Shown here one piece after another: positions 17,281 through 25,633 of a stretch of 64,000 bases of DNA. The stretch covers positions 2,914,001 to 2,978,000 of the forward strand of contig OY970271.1 of NCBI GenBank assembly GCA_963715745.1, in the 5' to 3' direction. Below the pieces are notes generated by a model. The model was not told the DNA's origin, ran no database searches, and was given only the letters and a program-made list of their open reading frames with translations. Numbering within the stretch: the first letter of the stretch is position 1; each line of letters opens with the position of its first letter. The translations under genes and the position numbers were made by a program. The stretch comes from CAWGJF01 sp963715745. Lineage in GTDB: Bacteria > Bacteroidota > Ignavibacteria > Ignavibacteriales > Ignavibacteriaceae.

Positions 17281-18066
17281 TCAGACAATCCCTTTTGCAG
17301 CCCACGCTCTTGCCGTAATTGTTATTGAACCATCTTTATTTACCGGCAATGAATTTCGAACTTTTATTTCAAGTTGTTTCCTGTCCTCTGGTTTAAGACT
17401 CATTACATAAACTGGTGCCGGACCAACATTACCAAGAAACGGTTCCCAGTAATCATTAAAGTCTTTAAAGTAAGTATTAATTTCAATTGGAATTTCTTCC
17501 ACATCTTTCAATCCTGTTTTTCCTAACAATATTTCAAGCTGTCCTTTTTTGCATACGGGAAATCTCAACCCTTCATCAAATTCTTTTGCTTTGTTATTAA
17601 GTTCGACAGCGGCATCCCAGAAGTAACGCAGCATTTGCATTCCTTCAGAATAATCCCATAGAAAAATTCCGATTTTACCACCGGGTTTGATAACCCTCAT
17701 CATTTCACGAATTACAATTTCAGGATCAGGAAAAAAATTAAGTGCCAGCCCTGAAACAACCGCATCGATTGAAGCTGAATCTATGTTTAACGTTTTTGCA
17801 TTCCCAACATTAAACTGAACTGAAGGATGGTTTACATTTTTTATTGCATAAGAAATGAATTCTTCAGAAGAATCAACCGAAATAATTTTTGCGGGTTTTT
17901 GTGTTTTTAGAATAAGTTTTGAAAGTGAGCCTGTCCCACATCCAACATCAAGCCAGATCTTACCTTCCGGTATTGCGAGCCACTTTAAGAACTTTTCCGC
18001 GACAAGCGAACTCCATCGCCCCATAAATCTTTCATAAGCATTTCCACTTGACCAGGGATCATTCAT
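17281..18066 (-). CDS. Class I SAM-dependent methyltransferase
   Basis: This 261-residue protein has a Rossmann-type methyltransferase fold. Motif I LDVGCGTGSLS is at 39-49, an acidic motif is in IISVDSSEEFI, and the later strand reads VVSGLALNFFPDPEIVIREM followed by KPGGKIGIFLWDY. This matches the UbiE/MenG-like methyltransferase_11 group. The substrate cannot be told from sequence. The N-terminus NDPWSSGNAYERFMGRWSS is a common start in this group. The gene lies between unrelated genes on the same strand with 70-bp gaps. It is not obviously MenG, although menaquinone synthesis is encoded elsewhere in the window. Confidence 0.87.
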   Translation of the reverse strand: MNDPWSSGNAYERFMGRWSSLVAEKFLKWLAIPEGKIWLDVGCGTGSLSKLILKTQKPAKIISVDSSEEFISYAIKNVNHPSVQFNVGNAKTLNIDSASIDAVVSGLALNFFPDPEIVIREMMRVIKPGGKIGIFLWDYSEGMQMLRYFWDAAVELNNKAKEFDEGLRFPVCKKGQLEILLGKTGLKDVEEIPIEINTYFKDFNDYWEPFLGNVGPAPVYVMSLKPEDRKQLEIKVRNSLPVNKDGSITITARAWAAKGIV

Positions 18067-18100
18067 AACAATATTAATATTGATAAGTTGTAATCAAACT

Positions 18101-18125
18101 AAAAAGTCCCGGCTGTTACCGGGAC
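18101..18125 (-). terminator. Rho-independent terminator after the exported DinB gene
   Basis: GTCCCGG and CCGGGAC pair over 7 bp with a 6-nt loop (18106-18125). On the minus strand TTTTTAG follows. It lies 14 bp after the stop of the DinB gene. Confidence 0.75.
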
Positions 18126-18139
18126 AATTTATTAAAAAA

Positions 18140-18718
18140 TTAATTCCCTTTTGACCAGGGTGGGACAACATGGTTTGTTCTTGCATAAGCAATTGCCTGT
18201 CCAAGATGTTCGTGCGGATGAGTTGCAACAATCATCAGCACTTGTGCTTTGGTAAACTTTCCGAATGGTAATTCAACTACCGTATCGAAATCAGTATCTG
18301 TATAACCGGCAAGAAAACTTTCTGCATCTTCGAAAGATTTTTTCAACAGTTTTGCAATTTCCTCTTTATTTGTCATGGTTTTTTCCATGTCCTCATTTTC
18401 AGTGCCTGGTTTTGAATTTTTAGGCATCTCGGCACCAAGGAATGAGAGCAGAAAATAATTGCTCATCCCAATGTGAACAAAAAGTTCGCTTACTGACCTG
18501 ACCCCTTTTTCCGGTCTCCAGCTGTAGTCTGATGACGGCATGGCATCAGCAAGCTGCATCACTTTGTCGCCCGTATATTTTAAATCATCCATAACTAATT
18601 TAACCAGGGAAGATGAAGAACTGTTTTCCATCTTTCCCGACATATCCTGGGCTGACAATTTGTACATTACAGAACTGCAAAGCAGAAGTACGAAAAGTAC
18701 CTGTATAGTCCTTTGCAT
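18140..18718 (-). CDS. Exported DinB-family protein
   Basis: This 192-residue protein starts with a clear signal peptide (RTIQVLFVLLLCSSVMYKLSAQ). A DinB four-helix domain follows: KLVMDDLKYTGDKVMQLADA, YSWRPEKGVRSVSELFVHIG with a ligand His, and VATHPHEHLGQAIAYAR with the HxxxH pair. The metal triad thus appears complete. AAGGAGG lies just before the ATG. DinB proteins are mostly cytoplasmic, so export is notable but known for some Bacteroidota members. No substrate can be inferred. It is a distant relative of the cytoplasmic DinB at 7235-7786. Confidence 0.85.
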   Translation of the reverse strand: MQRTIQVLFVLLLCSSVMYKLSAQDMSGKMENSSSSSLVKLVMDDLKYTGDKVMQLADAMPSSDYSWRPEKGVRSVSELFVHIGMSNYFLLSFLGAEMPKNSKPGTENEDMEKTMTNKEEIAKLLKKSFEDAESFLAGYTDTDFDTVVELPFGKFTKAQVLMIVATHPHEHLGQAIAYARTNHVVPPWSKGN

Positions 18719-18960
18719 AGAGCCTCCTTTAAATTGTATTTATTTTGAAAGTTAATTAATGGAATGTCTGGATCAGCCGAAAAAATAGTAAATCGTTTGT
18801 TACTCTGCAATGATTCTTTGACAGTTTTTAATAAAGATTTGCAATGTTTTGAAAAGGTATGTCACAGCGCACTTTCCTTTAACAAAAGGTTAGCTCTTCT
18901 TTACTTAATAACCAGGTAATGAAAGACTAAAAATAATTCCAGGTTTTTCAATGATAAAAG

Positions 18961-19410
18961 TTATTTAATCGATGTGTATTTATGTTCTGTAAACCGTTTC
19001 CATCCCTTTTTATTTTTTGCTTCCACTGCCCAGTTAATACTTCCATCCTTATCTGGCCAATAAATCATACGAGCAAGACCAGCAGGCATTTCTGCTTCAA
19101 ATGCAATTGCTTGTGGATCTATGTCACTTCCATCAGCAAGTATACCCTCTGATCTTTTACCGTCTGAAGTGAATGACCAGAATGATAGTTTTCCATTGAT
19201 GACACCGTAGAATGCTATTTCCTCATAGACTTTCTTACCAAATTCCCAACGTGCAATTAGTTGAATATATTTGCCACCAAGAACCGGTTCGAATGTTCTT
19301 GTACAACGCACTTTTCCCATCTGTGAATCGGCAATTGCCTGCCACGAACCTAAAAGAGGTTTAAGGATTCCAAGTTTGCCCGTACCTTTTTTCCAGAGTT
19401 TGTTATTCAT
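18961..19410 (-). CDS. Small lipocalin-like protein (DUF1579-type)
   Basis: This 149-residue cytoplasmic protein has a beta-rich pattern typical of small lipocalin-like barrels: LLGSWQAIADS, RTFEPVLGGKYIQLIARW, IAFYGVINGKLSFWSF and AVEAKNKKGWKRFTEHKY. The layout (gap to a weight or whitening assessment strand, then FYGVxxGKLSF) resembles DUF1579 or heme-binding lipocalin-like domains. No catalytic motif is visible. It follows the GNAT gene by 31 bp on the same strand and may be co-transcribed with it. The family call is tentative; that it is a gene is likely. Confidence 0.65.
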   Translation of the reverse strand: MNNKLWKKGTGKLGILKPLLGSWQAIADSQMGKVRCTRTFEPVLGGKYIQLIARWEFGKKVYEEIAFYGVINGKLSFWSFTSDGKRSEGILADGSDIDPQAIAFEAEMPAGLARMIYWPDKDGSINWAVEAKNKKGWKRFTEHKYTSIK

Positions 19411-19441
19411 TTAACTTCTTTCTCTTTATTAAAAATATTTT

Positions 19442-19969
19442 TCAGTGCTTTTCACTTTCTCTTGAATAAAAGGAAAGTTCTTCTTTTGTAGAAGGCTCAG
19501 TTATGAAAGACTTAAAACTAAAACCAAGTTTTTTCAATAATTCCTGGGAGGCTGTATTATCTTTAGATGTGATTGCATAAACTTTTTTGAATCCAAATTT
19601 GTCTTCACCGTATTTTAATACAGCTACTGCAGCTTCATAAGTATAACCTTTGCGTTCATACTTGGGCAGCAATGCAAATCCGATGTCTTCCGAATCTAAA
19701 TAATCTCTTTTTATAAAACCGCAAAGACCTATTGGAATTTGTGATTCCTTTAATTCAAAAACATACAAACCATAGCCGCTGGTTTTATAGCTATTTATTA
19801 TTTTATCATTTATGTAATCTTCAGCATTCTTTAAAGTTTTGATTCCCCTGTCGCCGATATATTTTATCCACTTTGGAGTGTTCAGTAATTCATAAATGAA
19901 TTGATTATCCGAAAGCTGTGCTTCTCTGAGTATTAAGCGTTCTGTTTTTAATATGATTCTATTTGTCAA
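19442..19969 (-). CDS. GNAT family N-acetyltransferase (RimJ/RimL-like)
   Basis: This 175-residue protein starts ILKTERLILREAQLSDNQFIYELLNTPKW, the standard opening of RimJ/RimL-type GNAT enzymes. The middle has IGLCGFIKRDYLDSEDIGFALLPKYERKGYTYEA, in which the acetyl-CoA loop is changed (KYERKGY in place of QxxGxG/A), and KVYAITSKDNTASQELLKKLGF. It likely acetylates an amino group of a protein or small molecule. The start is TTG at 19969; the only nearby ATG (19976) is out of frame. It lies 33 bp after the GlxA-type regulator gene and may belong to its transcript. Confidence 0.85.
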   Translation of the reverse strand: MTNRIILKTERLILREAQLSDNQFIYELLNTPKWIKYIGDRGIKTLKNAEDYINDKIINSYKTSGYGLYVFELKESQIPIGLCGFIKRDYLDSEDIGFALLPKYERKGYTYEAAVAVLKYGEDKFGFKKVYAITSKDNTASQELLKKLGFSFKSFITEPSTKEELSFYSRESEKH

Positions 19970-20002
19970 TTAACATTCCGGATTGTGTGTCTTAATATAT
20001 CC

Positions 20003-20995
20003 CTAATAATTGATATTAAACCACCGCTCTTTGTTGTATTTTTTTCTGTATTCTAATGGTGATATCCCGGTAACTTTTCTAAACACTTCACGAAATGCTT
20101 TCATATCAGCATAACCGACTTCGTACATAACTTCATTAATGGTTTTACGGCTGGTTTCGAATGCCCTTTTTGCCGATTCAATTTTTACCCGCTGCAAATA
20201 TTCAACGGGAGTATTCCCTGTAGCCTTGATAAATCTCCTGTCAAAATTCCGTCGGCTAACAGACAACTTTGAAGATAAATGTTCAAAAGATATTTTTTCC
20301 AGAAGATTATTTTCAATATATGCCTGTGCTTCTTTCACGATTTCATCTCCGTGCAGTTTTTGCCCTTTAAATATTACAAATTCCGATTGACTCTGCCTGT
20401 CCATTTCAATCTGGAAAACTTTGGAACAAAAGATTGCTGTCTGCCTGTCATAAAATTTCTCTACAAGATAAAGCATCAGGTTAAGGAAAGAATAAGCTCC
20501 GCCGTTTGTGTAGATTCCGTTTTCATCCGTGATCAGCCTATCCATTTTCAAATTTACTTCAGGAAATGTACTCCTGAAATTATCTGCAGCAGCCCAATGT
20601 GTTGAACAGCTTTTCCCATCCAGCAAACCTGACGCTGCAAGCAAAAATGCACCCGTGCAGATGCTTGCCACTTCAGCACCTTCTTTATATTGTTTTGCAA
20701 TCCAGTCGATTATTTCTTTGTTCTCTTTTGCAGCATCTTTATAATTATGATTCAATGAAGGAATAATGATGAGATTTGTTTTGGCTATGTCTGAAATGTT
20801 AACCTGCGGCTTTACTGTAAATAAACCTTTATAGAATTCCACTTCTTTTAAAATTCCTGCCAACCGGATTTCAAATAATTCTTTCCCACCGTTTTCCTTT
20901 CGGTATTCATTCGCACGTGTAAATATTTTGTAAGGACCTACTATGCTGCTAAGATTGTTTTGTCCTTCCGGAACTATTATAGTTAGATGTTTCAT
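20003..20995 (-). CDS. GlxA-type AraC family transcriptional regulator
   Basis: This 330-residue protein has two domains. Residues 1-190 have a DJ-1/PfpI-like fold with the elbow SICTGAFLLAASGLLDGK (Cys113) and STHW (His133). Residues about 220-325 form an AraC/XylS double helix-turn-helix with FEHLSSKLSVSRRNFDRRF, TPVEYLQRVKIESAKRAFE and VGYADMKAFREVFRKVTG. The first domain probably senses a ligand. The divergent SnoaL/SRPBCC genes, whose promoter shares the spacer, are candidate targets; this is inference. The last codon pattern GISPLEYRKKY is the normal AraC ending. Confidence 0.92.
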   Translation of the reverse strand: MKHLTIIVPEGQNNLSSIVGPYKIFTRANEYRKENGGKELFEIRLAGILKEVEFYKGLFTVKPQVNISDIAKTNLIIIPSLNHNYKDAAKENKEIIDWIAKQYKEGAEVASICTGAFLLAASGLLDGKSCSTHWAAADNFRSTFPEVNLKMDRLITDENGIYTNGGAYSFLNLMLYLVEKFYDRQTAIFCSKVFQIEMDRQSQSEFVIFKGQKLHGDEIVKEAQAYIENNLLEKISFEHLSSKLSVSRRNFDRRFIKATGNTPVEYLQRVKIESAKRAFETSRKTINEVMYEVGYADMKAFREVFRKVTGISPLEYRKKYNKERWFNINY

Positions 20996-21017
20996 TTAAG
21001 TACCTTTATTTTTTTGG

Positions 21018-21025
21018 CAAAGATA
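21018..21025 (-). promoter_or_regulatory. Candidate promoter of the GlxA-type regulator gene
   Basis: The minus-strand sequence is TATCTTTG, with TTTG (CAAA on the plus strand at 21042-21045) 16 nt upstream. This is close to the Bacteroidota -33/-7 arrangement. The -7 box is 22 nt before the ATG at 20995. Confidence 0.5.
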
Positions 21026-21097
21026 GAGATTTAATATTGTCCAAATCAACCTGTTACAAAGTCCATTTTGCACCTCGATAAAGTATGGGTCAGACAA

Positions 21098-21105
21098 TAT
21101 CTTTG
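21098..21105 (+). promoter_or_regulatory. Candidate -7 box of the SnoaL/SRPBCC gene group
   Basis: TATCTTTG on the plus strand lies 38 nt before the ATG at 21144. The only TTTG upstream (21067-21070) is 27 nt away, longer than usual. The same box occurs on the other strand at 21018-21025, so this 148-bp spacer looks like a divergent promoter. Confidence 0.4.
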
Positions 21106-21143
21106 CTGTAGAAATTTTATAATAATCAAAAAGGAGTAAGAAA

Positions 21144-21527
21144 ATGACAAAGCAAGATTTAGCAACCACAATAACCATTGAAAAAATAGCTGAACGTTTC
21201 AATGAACTTGCGCAGCAGGAAAAATGGTTTGAAATCCAGGATGAACTATTTGCAGATAATGTAAGAAGTGTGGATCCGCCAAATTCTCCTTATTTTGGAT
21301 ATGTAGAAGGTAAAGCCCCGGTCCGCAAAAAAGGTGAAGACTTTGTTAAAGGTGTTGAAGCGCTTCATAAAGCTCATACTACCGAACCAATTACAGCTGG
21401 AAATCATTTTGCTGTAGGTAGAGAAGTTGATATTACACACCAGGTACATGGTAGAATTCAAATTAAAGAGATAATGCTGTATGAAGTAAAGGATGGAAAG
21501 ATAATATTAGAGCAATTCTTTTATTAA
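21144..21527 (+). CDS. SnoaL-like (NTF2-fold) protein
   Basis: This 127-residue protein fits the SnoaL/NTF2 cone fold: IAERFNELAQQEKWFEIQDELFADNVRSVDPP, a central EGKAPVRKKGEDFVKGVEALH helix, and the strands ITAGNHFAVGREVDITHQVHG, IQIKEIMLYEVKDGKIILEQFFY. AAGGAG is 8 nt before the ATG. It is the first of three plus-strand genes divergent from the GlxA-type regulator. Its first 11 codons and leader resemble those of the SRPBCC genes that follow, although the folds are unrelated. Function is unknown; proteins like this can be enzymes or ligand binders. Confidence 0.78.
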   Translation: MTKQDLATTITIEKIAERFNELAQQEKWFEIQDELFADNVRSVDPPNSPYFGYVEGKAPVRKKGEDFVKGVEALHKAHTTEPITAGNHFAVGREVDITHQVHGRIQIKEIMLYEVKDGKIILEQFFY

Positions 21528-21585
21528 GCGTTTTGTTTATTACGGATAACTTAAACATTTTGAAAATTAAAAAAGGAATAAAGAT

Positions 21586-22077
21586 ATGACAAAACAAGAT
21601 TTTACAACTACCATTTTGGTAGATCAAACACCGGATGAAGTATTCAATGCTATTAATAATGTACGTGGGTGGTGGTCGGAAAATATTGAAGGCAAGACAT
21701 ACAAACTCAACGCCGAATATTTATATCATTATAAAAACATTCACATCTGCAAAATAAAAATTGTAGAATTCATACCCAACAAAAAGGTTGTGTGGCTTGT
21801 TCAGGAAAATTATTTCAGCTTTACTAAAAATGAAACCGAATGGAAGGGTACAAAAATCAGTTTTGAAATATCTCAAAAAGATAATCAGACACAATTAGTT
21901 TTCACTCATATTGGTCTGGTTCCTCACTATGAATGTTATGAAGTCTGTAAAGAGGGGTGGACCAATTACATAGAAAATAGTCTGTCTAATTTAATTACTA
22001 ATGGGAAAGGACAGCCTAATCCAAAAGAAGGTGAAGGTTTCAATTCAGAATTAGTTAAAAAATGGAAACTGGAATAA
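21586..22077 (+). CDS. SRPBCC/AHSA1-like protein 1
   Basis: This 163-residue protein has the START/Bet v1-like (SRPBCC, AHSA1 group) pattern: an opening strand TTTILVDQTPDEVFNAINN followed by VRGWWSENIEG, then beta strands and a final long helix (CKEGWTNYIENSLSNLI). The WW pair and GWxxYIExSL ending are typical. SRPBCC proteins bind hydrophobic ligands in a deep cavity, but the ligand here cannot be deduced. It is a tandem paralogue of the next gene, separated by 54 bp. It carries about 12 extra C-terminal residues compared with the next copy. Confidence 0.85.
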   Translation: MTKQDFTTTILVDQTPDEVFNAINNVRGWWSENIEGKTYKLNAEYLYHYKNIHICKIKIVEFIPNKKVVWLVQENYFSFTKNETEWKGTKISFEISQKDNQTQLVFTHIGLVPHYECYEVCKEGWTNYIENSLSNLITNGKGQPNPKEGEGFNSELVKKWKLE

Positions 22078-22131
22078 TATCACAAAAACAAATGCAGCAA
22101 TAATGTTTTATAATAAATGAGGAAATAAGAA

Positions 22132-22575
22132 ATGAATAACCAAAATTTCACCATTTCATTTTTAGTAGATCAAACACCGAAAGAAGTATTCAACGCCGTT
22201 AATAATGTTAGAGGATGGTGGTCAGGGGAAATTGAAGGTAACACTGATAAACCAGGTGGTGAGTTTACATACCGTGTTCCCGATGTACACTACTCCAAAC
22301 AAAAAATAACGGAGTTTGTTCTCGGTAAAAAAATTGTCTGGCACGTATTAGATGCTTCATTAAGTTTTGTAAAAGATAAGAGCGAATGGAAAGACACAGA
22401 TATTATTTTTGAGATTGCTAAGAAAGATAACAAAACAGAGATCCGTTTTACTCATAAAGGCCTTGTGCCGGTGTTTGAATGTTACAATGATTGTTCAAAT
22501 GCCTGGGGTATGCTAATAAATGGCAATTTGCGTAACCTAATAATCACTGGTAAAGATCAGCCAAGCCCATGGTAA
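22132..22575 (+). CDS. SRPBCC/AHSA1-like protein 2
   Basis: This 147-residue protein is a close tandem copy of the preceding one: FLVDQTPKEVFNAVNN then VRGWWSGEIEG, and RFTHKGLVPVFECYNDCSNAW near the end. It has the same SRPBCC fold and likely a related ligand. The two copies differ most in the middle strands (residues about 45-75), which line the cavity in this fold, so ligand choice may differ. GAGG sits upstream of the ATG. No terminator is visible behind it; the palindrome at 22690-22709 lies 115 bp further on. Confidence 0.85.
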   Translation: MNNQNFTISFLVDQTPKEVFNAVNNVRGWWSGEIEGNTDKPGGEFTYRVPDVHYSKQKITEFVLGKKIVWHVLDASLSFVKDKSEWKDTDIIFEIAKKDNKTEIRFTHKGLVPVFECYNDCSNAWGMLINGNLRNLIITGKDQPSPW

Positions 22576-22689
22576 AGAAAAGTCTGATACATTTTCTTGT
22601 TAAAATTGTCTTTCAAATATTTCCCAACTTTTTTTTGATGTCACGCCTGTCCCGCTAAATGGGAATTGTAACATGTCAATTAACTTTTA

Positions 22690-22709
22690 GTAACGGAATG
22701 GTCCGTGAC
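22690..22709. repeat. Palindromic repeat (GTCACGGA family, copy 3)
   Basis: GTAACGGA (22690-22697), loop ATGG, TCCGTGAC (22702-22709), with one mismatch. It lies between convergent genes. It matches copies at 11568-11591 and 16303-16321 in arm sequence and loop size. Confidence 0.55.
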
Positions 22710-22742
22710 CACCTCGACAAAAGCAGTATTTTCAGTTTTGAA

Positions 22743-23582
22743 TCAATCCATTGAAACATTAACTCCGATTCCCAATACTCCGTCTAACGACCTGCTGATA
22801 TCATCTCTCAAATAAAACTTGTAATAGATCATTGGTGTTACTACCGATTCATTCCATTGTGCACCGACATTTACCATATTTACAAACCTGTCTCCGAAAG
22901 TGTCGACATCCTGTGTTATTATTGCAACTCCGACAAACTCCGCATTTAACATAAACTTATTAATTCTAAAGCTTCCCAGTAATCCAAAGTGAGCAAAAAG
23001 CTCTCCGTCTGAATTATTATCCCCAACCGGGATTAAGACGTCAGGACCAATTTCCAAACCATAATTAAACCCTTCCGGTTCTGTTTTATGGAAAGCATAG
23101 TTAAAATATATTCCTAATGTATTTGGTAAGTATTTAGTTAAATAATAATAATTTGCTAACAGCCCGTTTGGTGCTGCTCTTTCTGATGCAGTTGGTAAAT
23201 ATAAACCGAATGAATAAACACTTTTTTTATAATCGACTGCTTTATTATTTGTCTGCAAGCCAACAAATAAATTTCCAAATCCGCTTGCTGAATAATCATA
23301 CGAACCGAAGAATCCCAAATTGTGGTAGCTTGTTGTTATGTACGGAATCGTTCCGATTATATTAAATTTTGAACTCACCGGAATATCCAAAAATAACTGG
23401 TAGACTCCTGAGAAAGTAGACATATTCAGATTATCAGAATAAAAAACTTTATTAAAACTAAAGCCAAATTGTTTTTGATCACTTGAGATTAACTGAAATT
23501 CCAGTTTTTGTGCATATAAAATGTTAAATGCAAAAATCATAATTACAAACAGCAGACTAACCATCATTTTTATTTTCCCCAT
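22743..23582 (-). CDS. Predicted outer-membrane beta-barrel protein, family unknown
   Basis: This 279-residue protein has a signal peptide (MMVSLLFVIMIFAFNILYAQ). The mature part shows alternating hydrophobic beta strands separated by polar turns, with many Tyr and Gly residues (YSFGLYLPTAS, LGIYFNYAFHKTE, MIYYKFYLRDD), as in small outer-membrane barrels. I do not recognise a family. GGAGG precedes the ATG. It follows the SpoIIE phosphatase gene by 44 bp on the same strand, so they may share a transcript. Confidence 0.65.
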   Translation of the reverse strand: MGKIKMMVSLLFVIMIFAFNILYAQKLEFQLISSDQKQFGFSFNKVFYSDNLNMSTFSGVYQLFLDIPVSSKFNIIGTIPYITTSYHNLGFFGSYDYSASGFGNLFVGLQTNNKAVDYKKSVYSFGLYLPTASERAAPNGLLANYYYLTKYLPNTLGIYFNYAFHKTEPEGFNYGLEIGPDVLIPVGDNNSDGELFAHFGLLGSFRINKFMLNAEFVGVAIITQDVDTFGDRFVNMVNVGAQWNESVVTPMIYYKFYLRDDISRSLDGVLGIGVNVSMD

Positions 23583-23626
23583 TTGAAACCTCCGATAAAT
23601 TTATTAATGGATTTTATTTTTCTGTT

Positions 23627-25045
23627 CTATTTGCTATCCACAATCACAAATGTAATATCATCCTGCTGCGGAGATTTTTTATCCTGCCATAATTTTAATT
23701 CATTTAAAAATACTTTACCTAATTCTTCTGCGGGGACTTTGCTGTTTATTTTAATCAGCTCACCTAAAAACTTATTTCCAAACTCATCCCCTACTGCATT
23801 CCTTGTTTCAGTCAGTCCATCAGTATATATTAGAAAGCGGTCGTTTTTGTTGAATGTAAACTCATGGACAGGATATTCCGCCTCAGTAGAAACTCCAAAG
23901 AGCAATCCATTACTTTCAACAGACTCAAGCTTTTCAGCAGATGAATTCCAGTAAAGAAGCGGCGGATGTCCTGCTGCCGCATAACGCGCCAGACATTTTT
24001 CTGAATCTATATAAAGATATGCTGCTGTTACAAACTGCGAATGAAGCTGACTGCCAAGTATTTTACCAAGCCGACTCAGCACTTCACCCGGATCACTTGC
24101 TGTATCTAAAACAGACTGCATTGCTATCTTTATCATCGAAGCAATTAAAGCCGCGGGTACACCGTGACCCGAAACATCTGCAACAAGAAATCCGGCTTCG
24201 TGTCTGCTTACCTCAATGAATTCATAAAAATCCCCTGCAACTGAAGTCATTGGGTAATAAGCAGCGGCAATCTTTAATCCTTCTATCTCAGGGACTTTAC
24301 CCGGAAGAATTGATGATTGTATCTGCCGGGCTGTCTCCATTTCATTTTCAATTGTGATCAGCTTTCGTTCATTGGTAAAGATCATCTTTGCTGCAGTGTA
24401 AGCCAGCGCTAAAATTAAAACAGCAAAACCAAGCCAGCCTGTATATGCATAAGTCTTGTTTCCAACAAGTCCTGATAAATTAGTGTACAATGCTTCAACT
24501 ATAAAAATTACTGTCCCAACTGCCAGCACACCGCGGTTGGGAAGAACGAGATATTTATCTGCTAATGTTTTTACCGATAAAACAATTACAAAAAATATTA
24601 ATGTTGCTGCAGCCAGAAGACTATTGGGCAGCATAAATGCATTTGAATTACCTGTAACTAAAAACCAGGAAATACCAAGCACAGCAATAACAGATGCAGC
24701 AATGATCATAACTATAATTATTGTACGGACTTTTTCCCTTGTTAAATACACCCAGGTGAGTAAAGCAAAAACCAGTATCATATAACTTATTATTACATCT
24801 GCTGCGGGAATTATGCTTTGAATGAATTGCGGGAAGTATATATTAACTGCTTCTGATTCTATTAATAACCTTAAGCCGTAAGCACCGCTCCAAGCTGCAA
24901 GCCATATTAATATTTTTATGTCTTCCCCCCGGCGCAGCAAAGCAATGGAAGCTGATACCAGCCCGACAAGGAAGAAGAATGTGCCGAAGATTATTTCCCC
25001 AAGCTGTTGGCTTAGCTGTCCGATGTTCTGCATTTCGTTTTGCAT
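23627..25045 (-). CDS. Membrane-bound SpoIIE/PP2C family serine phosphatase
   Basis: This 472-residue protein has an N-terminal half with about seven membrane helices (residues roughly 18-225) and a short helical linker (TIENEMETARQIQSSILPGKVP), the standard lead-in to RsbU/SpoIIE domains. The phosphatase domain follows with AGDFYEFI, the metal-binding DVSGHGVPAAL near residue 290, FVTAAYLYID, AAGHPPLLY and FLIYTDGLTETRN. Such proteins dephosphorylate anti-anti-sigma factors in response to a signal, here possibly sensed by the membrane part. No STAS or HPK anti-sigma gene is nearby. A decayed copy of its 5' end and leader is found at 25634-25765. Confidence 0.92.
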   Translation of the reverse strand: MQNEMQNIGQLSQQLGEIIFGTFFFLVGLVSASIALLRRGEDIKILIWLAAWSGAYGLRLLIESEAVNIYFPQFIQSIIPAADVIISYMILVFALLTWVYLTREKVRTIIIVMIIAASVIAVLGISWFLVTGNSNAFMLPNSLLAAATLIFFVIVLSVKTLADKYLVLPNRGVLAVGTVIFIVEALYTNLSGLVGNKTYAYTGWLGFAVLILALAYTAAKMIFTNERKLITIENEMETARQIQSSILPGKVPEIEGLKIAAAYYPMTSVAGDFYEFIEVSRHEAGFLVADVSGHGVPAALIASMIKIAMQSVLDTASDPGEVLSRLGKILGSQLHSQFVTAAYLYIDSEKCLARYAAAGHPPLLYWNSSAEKLESVESNGLLFGVSTEAEYPVHEFTFNKNDRFLIYTDGLTETRNAVGDEFGNKFLGELIKINSKVPAEELGKVFLNELKLWQDKKSPQQDDITFVIVDSK

Positions 25046-25194
25046 TTCTTCAGACTATTGTTATCCCCGTTTTTTAAAAAAGTATTAATAACTAAAAACA
25101 CAGATAATAATACTGTAGTTAATTTACTTAAATCTGAGAAGATAAATAGGTGAATTATAGTAAATGAATCAACACAGCTTGAAAGCCGCAAATG

Positions 25195-25503
25195 TTATTC
25201 GTAAAAAGGACCTGCTTCAGGCTTTAAAGGATAGAGTACATTATAGACTTCCTTGCGAACTTCAACAGATTCATAAGCGGTTGGAATTGTCATTGCTAAT
25301 TCAGACTCACCGAATTTATCTAATGCATCCTTATCTTCAAAAAAATATATTCCACATACATCTCCAGTGGCCTCATCTCTTCCGTATAGCTTCTGCACCA
25401 GGCCGGATACTTCCAGAAATTTTGGTTTGCGTTCGAGTAACCGGCGGTCTATTTCTTTTTCTGAAAGTTTTGACTCAATGCGGACAAATAAAATAACAGC
25501 CAT
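25195..25503 (-). CDS. YdhR-like small protein (ABM dimeric barrel type)
   Basis: This 102-residue protein resembles the YdhR mono-oxygenase-like family of dimeric alpha-beta barrels: AVILFVRIESKLSEKEIDRRL first strand and helix, FLEVSGLVQKLYGRDEATGDVCGIYFFEDKDAL, and SVEVRKEVYNVLYPLKP at the end. Family members bind small aromatic molecules; true mono-oxygenase activity is mostly unproven. It stands alone, between the intact SpoIIE gene and its decayed copy. An open frame on the opposite strand (25164-25496) is a shadow. Confidence 0.72.
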   Translation of the reverse strand: MAVILFVRIESKLSEKEIDRRLLERKPKFLEVSGLVQKLYGRDEATGDVCGIYFFEDKDALDKFGESELAMTIPTAYESVEVRKEVYNVLYPLKPEAGPFYE

Positions 25504-25633
25504 TTTAACCTCCGTAGATTACTTTGTTTACTTAACTATTTGCATGTTTATAATATTAAGCAAAGTTGCAATAATATGCAGTCAATTTTAAGGAACTGAT
25601 GTTTTTTAATTTTTAAATAAAGGTGAGTAAATT

